Origin: Streptomyces sp. B3I8 | Lineage (GTDB): Bacteria > Actinomycetota > Actinomycetes > Streptomycetales > Streptomycetaceae | Direction: 5' to 3' | Assembly (NCBI RefSeq): GCF_030816915.1 | Contig: NZ_JAUSYN010000002.1 | Location: 1,935,501-1,999,500 of the forward strand | DNA: 64,000 bases | In this document: positions 8,186 to 19,500 of the stretch, one piece after another | Layout of the letters: each line of letters starts with the position of its first letter | How positions within the stretch are numbered: the first letter of the stretch is position 1 | Position numbers and translations under genes: made by a program | The notes under the pieces: model-generated | Database searches by the model: none | Told to the model about the DNA's origin: nothing | What the model saw: the letters and a program-made list of their open reading frames with translations, nothing else

Positions 8186-11100
8186 TCACGTCGTCGACCC
8201 GTCCCGCATCCTGCCGGCCCGGGCGTGGCGATCCTCCGCCGATCTGGCGAGGGCCTGGGCCACCGACAGGTCACACGGCCCGGCGGTGCCGTCGGCGGCC
8301 GCCTGCTGGGCCATCGCCAGTGCCGCCAGGGCCCTGTCCAGCACCTCTCGAGACGCCGTGTACTCCTCCTCGACCAGCAGAGTCGCGACCTCTGCCTGAC
8401 TGAGAAAGCGCGAGGGCTCCTGAACGGCGGGCATCGGTGTCGGCTCCGCGTGGTCCCGAGCCGTCGTCCTGTCCGGCGTGACGTCCCCCACCGGTGCACT
8501 GCCGCCCCGTCCGGCTCGAGGCGGCCCGTCGAAGGCGGCCGGCGGAATGCCACCTGTCGTGCGGTCCGTGGCCGGTGCCGAGGCTTCGGTGATCGCGGGG
8601 GCCCCAGGCGCCTCGACGAGAGCCGTGTGGTCTTTGAGGGCCTGCCACCGGTCCCGGTCGGCACGGGTGACGGAGAGGGCGTTCGCGCCGAGAGGTTCGG
8701 CGGGCGGCTCACCGTAGACCTCCAGGAGGAGCGCGTACATGGTGGGGTCGTGGGCCGCGAGCCAGCCCGGGCCGTTGTTGCGGTGCCGGCCGGTGGTGGC
8801 GTCCTTCCCATGGTTGGCCCCGAAGAAGGCCACCGTCGCCTGCGCGAAGTTCTCCACCGGGTCGGCGGAGGAGTGGTTCGCGGACGGAGTGCCGTCCACG
8901 TGGCGGAGCGGGCCGTCGACCGAGTCCTCCGCCGCCCCGTCGGCGAGGCGGGCGGTGTGGGCGGCGTCCGCCCTGGTCCGCTGGTCGTCGTCCAGACCGA
9001 ACGCATGGACCAGATGCCCGGCCTCGTGCAACACGGACGAATAGCCCTCGGGATGGGTGCGGCCGGGGTCCGGGGCGTCCTCACCGAGGAGGTTCTCCTC
9101 GCTCACGGCCACCAGCCCACGTGCCGTGTCGGTCCAGCCCCGGCTCTCGGCGGGCGGACCACCCTCCGCGATGCTCGCGGCGGAGAACTCGGGGAGGTCG
9201 GTGATGCGGAGGGTGCGGGGGATGACGATCACTCGGACGCCGCTGTCCGCGACGCGTTCGGCGACGGCCGGGTTGCGCAGGAGAGGTCCGAGCAGTCGCG
9301 CGGCCTCGGTGCGGGCGGCGACGGGCCGTTCGACCTGCGCCGGGACTTCGATCAGGTCCCGCGCCACCCTCATGCCCCGGGTGTCGATGTCCAGACCGGC
9401 ATACCCCACGGCGGCACCGAACCCGGCACCGTCGCCTTCGGACACGCCCGCGTCCCCGCCCGGCGCCGGCTCGCTCCAGCCCGTGCGAGCCGGTGCACCG
9501 CCGGCGTTGATGCCGAACGCAGCCGCCATCTGCCGGGCGAGCGCGATCGCCGACTCCTGGGCCCGGGGCTGGGCCCGGTCGGCGTGAAGCCTGGCGGCGA
9601 CCGCGTACACCATGTCGGAGAACAGGTCCCCATAAGCTCTTTCGTCCGCCGTCGGTTCACCCCGCGTGGCCGCCGGGGGCGCCACGTGATGCGTGGCCAG
9701 GATCGCCACCGCCGTCTCCCGCCACTGCCGCGACTCGGGAACGCCCCGCAGCGCCCGACGAGCGAGGGAGAACGTCTCCCGCCACAGTGCGGTGACTGCG
9801 GGATCCACCCGGGGGACACCGGCGCCGGCACTCGAGCCGGCGCTCCGAACCGTTCCCCCGCGGGCTCGGTCCCGGTCTCCCAGCGTCATACGGTCGGCAC
9901 GCTCGGTGAGAGCGTCCACCTGCTCCGCCTGCCCGGCTGCCGAATGCTGCATCATCGCCAACGCCTGCGAGGCCGACGGACGGGAGTACACGGGTTCGCG
10001 GGAAGTGGACGCATGGCTATAGGCCGACGACGGCATCGCCGGGACAGCGCCCACCCACGGGACCGCCGGAACGTTCGCACTGTCAGGATGAGCGGCGGTA
10101 CGCGGCCTCGGTACTTCCCTCATCGAGATGCGGTAGGTCGAGCCCTTCTTGGTGTTCTTGGTGACTTTGAACGTGGTCCCGGGCGGAAACGTCACCTCGG
10201 TCTCCACCTCCTGGTAGTCCGACAGCAGGCTTATGTCGCGTCCTGTCTCGGACTCGATCGTGAAGATGATGTTCCCGGGACGCGACAGGCGCGTGGCGTC
10301 GGCGCTCACGAAGGACTTTTCCTCGACCGTCGCGTCCTTCGGGTAACGGGCTGCGACCCGGTCGAGCTCCGACCCTGTATAGATCTCTATCGCACGGGTC
10401 ACCGTGCCTCTGTACACGGGTAGCCTGTTCAGCCCGGACACGACCCCCCGGATATGAGCGTCGTAGGTCTGCAGCACTTCGGCATCCTGTTCGCGAAGTC
10501 CCTTGTTGACCACATCGAAGAACGCGTTGCCGGTGTATCCGAGGACGGCGACCAGGTCTTCGTGAGGAATGCCCTGCAAAGCGGGGTTGGCGGCAGCGAG
10601 AGCGAGGGCTTTGGGCAGATAACGAGCGTAGGACCTGAATGTACGCGCGAACCGCGCACGGTCATCGGCGCTCGACTGAAAATTCGGGTTGCCGTAGTAC
10701 CCGGTCATGGCCGTGGGGGTCCGGTTCGTTACCTGACCGCTGGCCTCTCCGGCCGGCAGCGCAATCCCCGCCCGCGCGGCGACGTCGGCACGGCGCACCT
10801 TCAGCGTGTCCTTCAAGAACGTGCCGACTGTCGCCTTGAACCCGAGGCTGTCGACCAGAGAGTCGATCTGGCCCGGCCCGACGAGAAGCACCCTCCGAGC
10901 GGATTCCTGCAGCCTCTGGGTACTCATCCCGGAGAAGATGTAAGAAGATTCCGCGTTGTAGGAAGGATTGCGCAGGGTTTCCCACTCGTTCACTTGCGCC
11001 CCGAAGAGACTGCCCTTGAGGTCTCCTCTGGCCCGGTACAGCAGCGTGCCACCGGCGTCAATCCGCACCGGCCTGCCGTCACTTGAACTCACGATGTTGT

Positions 11101-12706
11101 CGTAAGCGGTGCCCGCGACGTCCCAGTTGGCGAGCCAGGCATCGACAGCGAACCCGTTCTGGATGGCCTTCCGATAAGCGGGGTCCTTCTCAAGCCTGTT
11201 CCGAAGGTCGGTTCGTGCTCCGTGGACGAGCGGTGAGGCGATGCCGGCTTTCCCTTGGTGGGTCACCAACCACAGGGCAGGCATGTCGAGCCCTGCCGTC
11301 CGGTACAGCTCGGCAGCCAGCACTTCGTTACGCGCGTGGTCATGGCTCTGCGCCGTCTTGACGTAGAAGAGGCGATTGTGGTGATCGAGGTAGGTACCCC
11401 CCGGGTTCGAGCCCAGCTGCTCTCCGACCCTCCGCCAGGAACTGGAGTCCGTCCAGGCGAAACGGACTTCGCGTGGCTCCTCATGCGAAGATTGGCCGGT
11501 GGTGTCTCGGGATGCGGGCTCCTCTGCCATCTTGATGAACCACGTGTCGTGCCGCTGTTCCCTGGAAAGAACCTCGAAGCTGGTGCCCGGGAGGAAGATG
11601 ACCTCCGCCTCGGTGCCCCGATGTCGGGAGACAGCCTGGACGGGCCGACCGGTCCGGGACGTGATCTCGAACTGGATGTTCCCGGAGAACCGGGGGGCCT
11701 GGGAGTCCGCACTGACGAATGTCGGCTCCTGTACCACCCTGCCCACCGCGTATCGGGCGAGCACCCTCTCCAATTCCGCGGAGCCGACCATGATTCCGCG
11801 ATAAACGGTCCCGATGTGCGGCGAGAAGTGGTTCAGCGCGGAAATTACACCTTTGACGAGTGGTTCGTGTGCCGCCAGCGTGTACGTGTCACCCTGGCGC
11901 AAGGCCGCATTGACCACAGAGAACTCAGTGATACCCGTATAGGCGACGAGGGCGACAACGTCTTCCTCCGGTGCCTGACGGAAGATGCTCCGATGCGGTA
12001 CGGCCCGCAAGTGCAGGTCGTAGTCGCGAAAGCCGCGGCGGAACACTCGTCGGTCCGCGTCGGTGTTTCGATACCCCTGCTGGACGAGATAGGGATGGGC
12101 GCGCGCGAGGGCGGACACGCCTTCCAGTTCCTCCCACATGCGCGCTCTGAGCTGTTGCACCTTGCCCAGCCGGCTGGACTCCTGGTTCTCCGACAGCCAG
12201 GCACCGATCGCGGAGTCGACTGCCCGTAGCTCCCTCGTGTTCTGCTCGAAGGCAAGCCGGCGGTCCCGGCCACCCGACATCCAGTCGGCGAGGGCCCTGT
12301 CAATTTCCTGCAACCTCGGCGATCGACGCCGAAGGGGGAGATTCGACTCCGAAAGCCAGTTCTCGACGATGTCCTGGTCGGGCTCGAACGCTTCCGGAGC
12401 ACCACCGCGCAGCCGGAGAGCGGGGCCCACTGTCGCCTCGGACCCGGAAGAGTCAGTGGCGTTCACGGACGGGGGCGTGGTCACCCACGCCCCGGTGCTG
12501 AGCCGCTCCGTCTCAGCGAGCCACGAGGGACGTCTGGAGTCGACGAACTCCCGGATGTCGCGCATGATACGGCCGGTCAGCTCCGCCCTGCCTGCCGTGG
12601 ACAGAGCATCGAACGCGGGGCCAAGTGTGTCCACCGCCTGAGCGACGCACTGCTCCGGGAACACGCCTGAGACCTCACCTGGCACCGCTTGCCACCTCCA
12701 CATCAC
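8186..12706 (-). CDS. multidomain toxin-like protein: two ART domains, kinase-like domain, metalloprotease domain
   Basis: GTG start at 12706, preceded by AGGTG. The protein has 1,506 codons with an ATG as codon 2. Two ADP-ribosyltransferase-like domains flank a middle domain. ART1 (about 200-395) has Arg303 in VYRGI, FVSAD at 330-334 and Glu366/Glu368 in TEAEVIF. ART2 (about 680-865) has Arg766 in VYRGT, FVSAD at 799-803 and Glu835/Glu837. This is the R-S-ExE pattern of arginine-type ARTs. Residues about 415-625 look like a HipA/PI-kinase-type fold: a lysine in FYVKTAQ, HARNEVLAAELY, AWLANWDVAG and RIDAGGTLLYRA. A third enzyme-like region has HEAGHLVH at 1227 with NFAQATVAFF downstream. The tail (about 1430-1506) is helical and resembles the giant protein's C-terminus. 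It is probably exported by the adjacent ESX system. Catalysis and target are inferred. Confidence 0.8.
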   Translation of the reverse strand: MMWRWQAVPGEVSGVFPEQCVAQAVDTLGPAFDALSTAGRAELTGRIMRDIREFVDSRRPSWLAETERLSTGAWVTTPPSVNATDSSGSEATVGPALRLRGGAPEAFEPDQDIVENWLSESNLPLRRRSPRLQEIDRALADWMSGGRDRRLAFEQNTRELRAVDSAIGAWLSENQESSRLGKVQQLRARMWEELEGVSALARAHPYLVQQGYRNTDADRRVFRRGFRDYDLHLRAVPHRSIFRQAPEEDVVALVAYTGITEFSVVNAALRQGDTYTLAAHEPLVKGVISALNHFSPHIGTVYRGIMVGSAELERVLARYAVGRVVQEPTFVSADSQAPRFSGNIQFEITSRTGRPVQAVSRHRGTEAEVIFLPGTSFEVLSREQRHDTWFIKMAEEPASRDTTGQSSHEEPREVRFAWTDSSSWRRVGEQLGSNPGGTYLDHHNRLFYVKTAQSHDHARNEVLAAELYRTAGLDMPALWLVTHQGKAGIASPLVHGARTDLRNRLEKDPAYRKAIQNGFAVDAWLANWDVAGTAYDNIVSSSDGRPVRIDAGGTLLYRARGDLKGSLFGAQVNEWETLRNPSYNAESSYIFSGMSTQRLQESARRVLLVGPGQIDSLVDSLGFKATVGTFLKDTLKVRRADVAARAGIALPAGEASGQVTNRTPTAMTGYYGNPNFQSSADDRARFARTFRSYARYLPKALALAAANPALQGIPHEDLVAVLGYTGNAFFDVVNKGLREQDAEVLQTYDAHIRGVVSGLNRLPVYRGTVTRAIEIYTGSELDRVAARYPKDATVEEKSFVSADATRLSRPGNIIFTIESETGRDISLLSDYQEVETEVTFPPGTTFKVTKNTKKGSTYRISMREVPRPRTAAHPDSANVPAVPWVGAVPAMPSSAYSHASTSREPVYSRPSASQALAMMQHSAAGQAEQVDALTERADRMTLGDRDRARGGTVRSAGSSAGAGVPRVDPAVTALWRETFSLARRALRGVPESRQWRETAVAILATHHVAPPAATRGEPTADERAYGDLFSDMVYAVAARLHADRAQPRAQESAIALARQMAAAFGINAGGAPARTGWSEPAPGGDAGVSEGDGAGFGAAVGYAGLDIDTRGMRVARDLIEVPAQVERPVAARTEAARLLGPLLRNPAVAERVADSGVRVIVIPRTLRITDLPEFSAASIAEGGPPAESRGWTDTARGLVAVSEENLLGEDAPDPGRTHPEGYSSVLHEAGHLVHAFGLDDDQRTRADAAHTARLADGAAEDSVDGPLRHVDGTPSANHSSADPVENFAQATVAFFGANHGKDATTGRHRNNGPGWLAAHDPTMYALLLEVYGEPPAEPLGANALSVTRADRDRWQALKDHTALVEAPGAPAITEASAPATDRTTGGIPPAAFDGPPRAGRGGSAPVGDVTPDRTTARDHAEPTPMPAVQEPSRFLSQAEVATLLVEEEYTASREVLDRALAALAMAQQAAADGTAGPCDLSVAQALARSAEDRHARAGRMRDGSTT

Positions 12707-12750
12707 ACTTCACACCTGAATACGTCCGCTCGGCCATCGGCCAGACCGAG

Positions 12751-13491
12751 TTACGTCTCCTGTCCAGCGGCGGCCACCTTGATGGCCTCGCGCAGTGGTT
12801 CGGGTTCCACGCGCATCGCCACGGCGGCGCTGGGGTTCAGGTAGAGCTGGTGGTTCTCGGGGAGACGGTCGACGAGCGCGGCGACGGGCACCACCTCGAA
12901 GGCCAGACGGCCGGCGGAGTCCATGTGCGTCTGCGACGTGAAGACCGGAACCACCGCGCTGCCGTCCGGGGAGGCTGCGCTCACCGGTGTGCCGTCGGCC
13001 TGGACGAGCACCGCGAGCTCCGCTGTGGCCAGCGCGGCCGGTACGTCCTCTGCCGGGCCGTATCCGCTGGCGGCCAGTTGCACCGCCGCGTCGACGGGGT
13101 CGGTGGGTTCCGGCAGTCCGAGGGCGCGCGGCGACGGGCGGTAGGTGTCGTTGTGCTCCCAGTCGACGATCTCCCCATCGGCGTCCGAGCGCCATCGGCC
13201 GATCACGGCCCACTCCGGTGGTGCCTGCTCCCCCGACCAGGTGGGATCGACCATGTTGAACCAGTGGTCGGGGGCGAGTCTGGCGGCCTGCCGGATGTCC
13301 TCCGGTGGCTCCGGCATTTCCACCTCCGGCTCGGCGGTCTCCGAGGTCTCGGCGGTCTCCGAGGTCTCGGCGGTCTCCGAATTCGCCGGAGTGCCACGCC
13401 CCTCGATGTCGTCCCGTTCCGCCGTGAGTTCTTCCCGGGCCTCGGGGGTGGACTGGGTATCGGTCCTGCTGGTGCGCTTCTTGGTCGTCAT
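12751..13491 (-). CDS. SseB-like domain protein between the two giant effectors
   Basis: A 246-residue acidic protein, probably cytoplasmic since it has no signal peptide or membrane segment. The N-terminal 60 residues are charged and contain a tandem SETAETSETAE repeat. The C-terminal part (about 150-246) resembles the SseB N-terminal domain common in actinobacteria: ELAVLVQADGTPVSAASPDG, then PVFTSQTHMD and LYLNPSAAVAMRVEP. It lies 57 bp after the giant gene and 44 bp before the ART/kinase gene in the same direction, so it is likely co-transcribed. From its position it could be a chaperone, secretion adaptor or immunity protein; the sequence does not say which. Confidence 0.7.
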   Translation of the reverse strand: MTTKKRTSRTDTQSTPEAREELTAERDDIEGRGTPANSETAETSETAETSETAEPEVEMPEPPEDIRQAARLAPDHWFNMVDPTWSGEQAPPEWAVIGRWRSDADGEIVDWEHNDTYRPSPRALGLPEPTDPVDAAVQLAASGYGPAEDVPAALATAELAVLVQADGTPVSAASPDGSAVVPVFTSQTHMDSAGRLAFEVVPVAALVDRLPENHQLYLNPSAAVAMRVEPEPLREAIKVAAAGQET

Positions 13492-13548
13492 TCGAGGTGC
13501 CTTACTCGCTCGTGCTTGTCCGGTCGGGTTCGTCGTCCTGCGACGTGG

Positions 13549-16500
13549 TCAGTGGTCCGTAAGGTGGCTCCGGCTCGTCCGTGCCCTCTCCCACCGCTGT
13601 GCGGCCTCGTCCGCCAGCGCCCGGGCCACGGACACCTCGCAGCCGACGCTCTCGCCGGCCGCAGCGGCGGCCTCAGCCGCGCGCAGGTTAGTCCTGGCGC
13701 TCTCGAGCGCGACCCGTGCCTCCTCGTATTCGGCTCGGATCATGGCCACCATCGGGTGCTCCGGCCGGCCGTCGTCGGTGTGGCGCTCTCTGGGCGCCCC
13801 TTCACCGGACGCACCGTCCGACATGCCGGACCGACCTCCGGTGTCGGCCTCGGCGGCGGGACTCTCGAGGCCCTGAGGATGGCCGTAGCGGATGTGTCCC
13901 GGGGTAGAGGCGTGACCGAGTCGGTGGGCGCCACGGTCGGCCGACGCGGACGGGTGACCGTAACCGCCACGGAGGACGTTCCTCGGTCCGCCGCCGCTCA
14001 GCGCCTCGGGGCCCGCCTGCGCGGGCTGGAGCACCGTGGCTCGGCGGCCGGCCGGAGCCAGAGCGGGGAAGATCTCCCCGACGGCGGCATCCGGGAGGGC
14101 CCGGCTGACCTTCCTCAAAGCTGAGGCCACGACATCCGCGGTCACTCGGTCCGGGGCCACCGCCATGGCGCGGGCCACGAAGTCCCACAGCAGGAGCCGG
14201 TTGATCCGACCGTCGGCGAAGTCACGGTGGGTCCTGCGGAGTCGGTCGGTCCGGTGCAAGGCGGCCAGATAGGCCGGGTAGTCGGGATGTTGCTCGAATC
14301 CGGCACCGAAGACGCGCCGCAGCAGGCGAACGAGCCGAAGAACACCGGACTGGGCCTCCTCGTCCACCGTGCCGGTCATCTCGTTCGTGAGGACGGCGAT
14401 CCGCTCAGGGGTCGGCTCCGGCGCGAACATCGCCAGTTCGTTGCCGCTCTCGTGCCACTGCAGCGAGACGGAGTCCTCGAATGTGTCCGGTGTCGGACCG
14501 ATCCAGGTGACCGCCGTGGTGGCCCACACGATGCGTCGCGTCGCGTTCGCCACACGCTGGCCCAGCGAAGTCTCGTCGAGGTCCTCGGGGCCATGGGGAT
14601 TGAACCCTGCGAAGCAGATGAGGAGCACCAGAGGCGCGTCGTCCGGAAGATTCCGCACCAGTCCGGCAACCAACGTGGTGCTCTGCTCGGCAGAGAGTTC
14701 GACGGTCGTTCCGGTATCGAACGGGACCATGAACCCGCGAGAGGTCGGGTGGCCATGGGCAGCGATGAAGTACGGGCTCGGCGCACCGGTGACCCGCCGC
14801 CACGGCAACAGGAACTTCTCCGTCATCCGTCCTTTCCGGTCAAGCCTCATGCCCCAGCGCGTGTCGCCCAGCCGACGGAACCTGGACTCACGGGAGAACT
14901 GACCGCCCCCATGGGGATCCGACGTCATGTCGGCATCGGTGTGGAAGGCGTATCCGATCAGTTGACCCAGCCCGTCACGGATGTCGTGCCGGACGATAGG
15001 CGTACGCGCGGTCGGCCCACCCTCCGGGGTCGGCCGGCCGGAGGGGAAACCACTCATGGGAACGTCCGACTGGATGTGTCCGCCGTACGCCGGGGGCAGG
15101 TGTCCGTTGAACGAACCCGCGGGGAACATCTCGGCGAGGGTGCTCCCGGGGCCACGCTGCGGGGCGCCCTGGACGGTGCGCAGCACCCGCAGGTAATGGT
15201 CCCTTGTCAACGGCTGGGCGGCCGGCAGCGCCAGGGCCCGGGACACCAGGTCGCGGAGCATCCGGGCGGTCAGGAGGGGCCCGCCGTACCCCGGAAGTTG
15301 CCGGCGGAGGTGGTCGACTCTGACCAGTGCCTGCACAGCCGACCGGAAGCTCGAGCCGGCCTCGAAGCCCGGATACTGCGAGGCGTTCTGCCAAGTCCTT
15401 CCCAGGGTTTGGCGCAGCACGCGGACCAGTGCCTGGATGTACGCGGACCGCATAGCGGGCGGGAGGGGCGAGCTGGGCAGGACGACGAGTGCGTGGTCGG
15501 CGAGTTCCGCGGCCGGCAGGTCCGGCCAGAACGGCACCAGCTGTCCTGCATTCCCCTGGGCCTCCCGTGTGACGGACATCGCGGCACGGCCCACCGACGA
15601 CCATTCGCCCGAGACGACGTCGAGTTCGGTGGTCACGGCCCAGACCAGGCGCCCGGTCCCGTTGGCCACCAACTGGGGGATCGGCGGCCGGCGTTCGTCC
15701 CAGTCGTCCGGTGCGGACGCCGCGCCGTCGAGGAGGAGCACCAGGGGTGCGTTGTCCGGGAGCGTCTCCGCCGCTTGCGGGATGCCGCCGGAGTACCGCC
15801 CGAGCAGGTTGCCCAGGAGGGTCGCTGCCTCGCGCTCGTCGAACTGGAGCGGATCGCCACCCGTGGTCGCGAGTTCGACTCCCGACACAGCGTTGGACGG
15901 GGCGGCGAAAAAGATCGGCGCCGGTTCTCCCGAGGCCCGCCAGGGGAGCGCGTAGCGGGTGAGTTCACGCCACTGTCGGCCGACGAACTGTCCGTCCGAC
16001 GCCCAGGAGATTTCCGCGAGGGCTTGGTGCAGGTCGTGCCGGGAGGCGTAGCTGCCCGGGTGAGCCGGTGACGTCCACCGGGTCCGGCCGAACGAGGCGT
16101 AGCCCACCAGGTTCCGCCGGGCGTCGCGGAGCGGGTGGAGCAGGAGCGACGGGCGGGTCAGCTCAGGCCAGACGTCCGTCAGGGCGGTGTTCCGCGCCAA
16201 CGGGATTCTGCTCGAGACGGCGTCCAGGACCCGTCGGTAATGGCCGTGGGACAAGGGCTGCGTGGGCAGCAGGATCATGATCCGGGTCACCAGACGCCGG
16301 AATACGTCCGCGGTGAAGGGGCCGCCCTGGAACTCGGGCGACTGCCGACGGAGAGTGTCGATCGCACGAAGCGCCCGGATGTCCCGGAGGAGCCCGCCGT
16401 TGGCCTCCTGGGCCAGGTATCGCGAGGCATTCTGGAAGGTTCTCCCCACAGTGACGCGCAGCAGCCGGAGCAGTCGAAGGACATACGCGGACTGCTCTCC

Positions 16501-19500
16501 CTCAGCGTTTCCCAGGACCGCACTGGTCAGGGAGCGGAGTTCCTCCTCGCCTGGCTCGGGCCAGAAGGGCAGCACCCGGCCCGGAACACCTTCCTCGTCC
16601 CGAACGAGCGCGACAACCGGCTGGTTGAGCGCGCCCCGGCCGCTGTGGGTGGCACCCGTCATGGTCACCGGCGCCCACACCAGTCGCCGGTTCAGGTTGG
16701 CCACGTACTGGGCCAGTGGCGGGGACTGGAGTTCGTCCTCACCCGGTGGGACGGCTCCGGTACGGCACGACCACAGCACCACCGGTGTCTCCGCGGGAAG
16801 CGTGGGCAGTACCCGGGAGACGAATTGGGCGGTTCTTTGCTGGTCCAGCGGCATTCTCAGGTCGTTCGGCATCGCGACCTGTATCCAGGTCGGCGACCCG
16901 TGCGCGGCGAAGAAGACGGGCAGCGGCTCTCCCGGGGCCCGCCAGGGAAGCGGGAAGGAATCCCTCTCATGCCAGGTACGGCCGTTGCCCACGGTAACGA
17001 ACCAGCCGTCCACGGCCTGGGTCATCGTCTGCAGCTGGGGCAGCAGAGCCCGCATCGAATTGTCTGCGCCGACGGCGGCCCCATGCGTCCACTCCGCATC
17101 GTGGTAGGAGGCATAGCCGAACAGAACCCCCTGGGCGTTCCGCAGTTCACGGAGGATGGGGAACGGCTGGGGTCGCGCCGGACCCGCCGGTGCAGCGCTC
17201 ACCGAACGCTGCCAACCCTGCGCATCCTGTCGGCCGCTGCTCGTCAGGAACGGCCCTGTGAGCATCGGGGGCCGACTCTCCGCGTTGCCGCGCCGACTCC
17301 CCGAGCCACCCGCGACGGGCTGCTCCGGGACTGCGGCCCACTCAACGACCGGCAGACCGTGCCGTCTGCCGACGCGGCCGGTCTGCAGGATGTCCGCGAT
17401 CGCCTCGGCCTTGTACCCCGACCACGCCAGCCTCAGATCCTGCGGCAGCATCCGATACGCCCTGACGACATCCCCGGTGCCGGCACTATGCGCGTCATGG
17501 CGCTTCGCCAAGGCTCGATTGACTTTTCTACGCAGGCTCTCGAACTCTTCGGCAGTGAGTTCCGGTAGGACTCGGTTCGCAACGCGATGAGGAAGAGGCC
17601 CTCCGAGGGCGTGATAGATGTTGCGCTGCTCGTCAGTGAATTCCATGCCCATGACGAGACCGAGGAAATGCTCCGCCGGGTATTCTTTAGGATCTTCACC
17701 GTATACGCTCACCGCCCGTGCGTGCGGCAACACGGAGGGATGGAACTGAGTATCGACCAGGTCCGCGAAGCGCGCCGAGTTGTGGGTGTAGTGGAGGAAA
17801 TGGCCGAGTTCATGGACGACGACGGCCGTCCCTTGGTCCTCGAAGCGCATGTCGGCCTGGACGATCACACCGTCCCTGGTGACGGCCCTCTTCATTCCCT
17901 TCTTCAACAGCTCGGAGCTGAGAAACACCCGATTGGGCGGAACAAACGCGGCATACTCGTCTTCGTCATTCTCGTCGACCTCCTCAATACGGAGGTCCGC
18001 CTGCACCTGGAGGCGACGGTTGTACTTGGTGAGGTAGACGTCGAGAGCCGGCACGTCGAAACCAGCCGCTTGGACCCAGGCGACCGCTCGCGAGGCCTGC
18101 GCGATCCTCTGGTCGGTCAGCCATCGAGGCTCCGTAGCATCGAAGTGATAGGTGATGACCGTGGTACCGACCGAGCGAACCTCGGCAACGAGAGCACGGA
18201 AGGGTGTATTCCTGTCGGAATTACCAGAACCGGCAGGGCGCTCAAGGTACGCCGCCAGTTCGGGGAATTCACGCCACTGTGAAGTGTTCCTCAGAGACCA
18301 TATCGCGTTGTCCGGGACGCCAACAGCAACATACACGCCGTTGCGGCTGTCGTCCGCTTCCTGATACTGAAGCGCCTCCTCGGCTTCTTTTTGATAGTTG
18401 TCCATCAATGCTGCCGGCGACAGTGTGCCGTCGGGAAGACGCGGGAACAAGTACAGGAAACCGACGTCGGAATTGTCTTCGTCTCGCGGGACCCGCGCAA
18501 CGTACGGGGCAAGCGCGGGATCGATCCGCTTGTAGGCAGCGCGCTTGGCCTTGTTGAGCCTTACGGGTGCGCCACCGGATCGGGTGGTACGGAGCCGGGC
18601 GTCGGTGGCGGCGAGGGCGCGGGCGACCTCCTCCGCCTCCCGCATGGGGATCTCCGGGCTGCGAAGGAGATGACGAGCAAGGACGACAATGTCCTGATCC
18701 ACTGGATCCAGGGCCGTGAAGTCCTCCGCATGCTCCTCCAGCCTCGCGAACAGCCCGGGCTCGACCTGCTGGAAGCGAGCCGTCACGTCATACGCACGGA
18801 TCACCGCACGATGGACCCGGCCCTGTGGCCTATCGGAGTCGGGCGACTTCGACCACACGCGCTGGAACGCCGCCAAGGCCTCCTCGCCCCGCTCCGGGGG
18901 CAGCGCACCGATCGCACTGGCGTCCCCGGACTCGGAGGGGCCAACGGCCTCGGCTTCCCCTGCCGCGGTGGGAGGCGCGAGATCAGTTCGGACAGCATCC
19001 TGGTCGAGCCAAGCCACCGAGGTACTGGCCATGATTTCGCCCCGCGTCGCGGCAGCCGGGTGGGTCTCGTCGGCCTGGGCACCACCCAGCATCCGACCGA
19101 CCCGACCGGTCTGGATCACATCCGCGACCGCCGCAGCCATGAGCTGCAGATAGGAAAGCCGGATGTCGAGCGGTAGTCCTCGGTGGATCCGGGCGACCTC
19201 TCGCTGATTGACGACGCGAAGGAAACCGCGCCTCGCGAGAATTCCGTTAGCTGCTTCGAGCAGCAACTGAAGCTGCTGCGACGACAGCTCAGGGGCCGAT
19301 ACCAGGAACGGTCTGGCAGGGATCGGGCCACCCAAGGCGGAATACAACGCCGCCTGATGTTCAGTCAGTCTCTTGCCCATCACACGAGCCAGAAATGCCT
19401 CAGCCACGAACTCTGCGGCGCTTCCCCTCGCATAGGTACTCAGCGATGCCGCCTTCACCTCCCAACCAGGGAGGAACCTCGTGTCCATGAGGTCTGCCTT

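Noticed and set aside
7745..10423. Plus-strand open frame of 892 codons
   Set aside because: Antisense to the ART/kinase/protease gene, which has clear catalytic motifs on the other strand.
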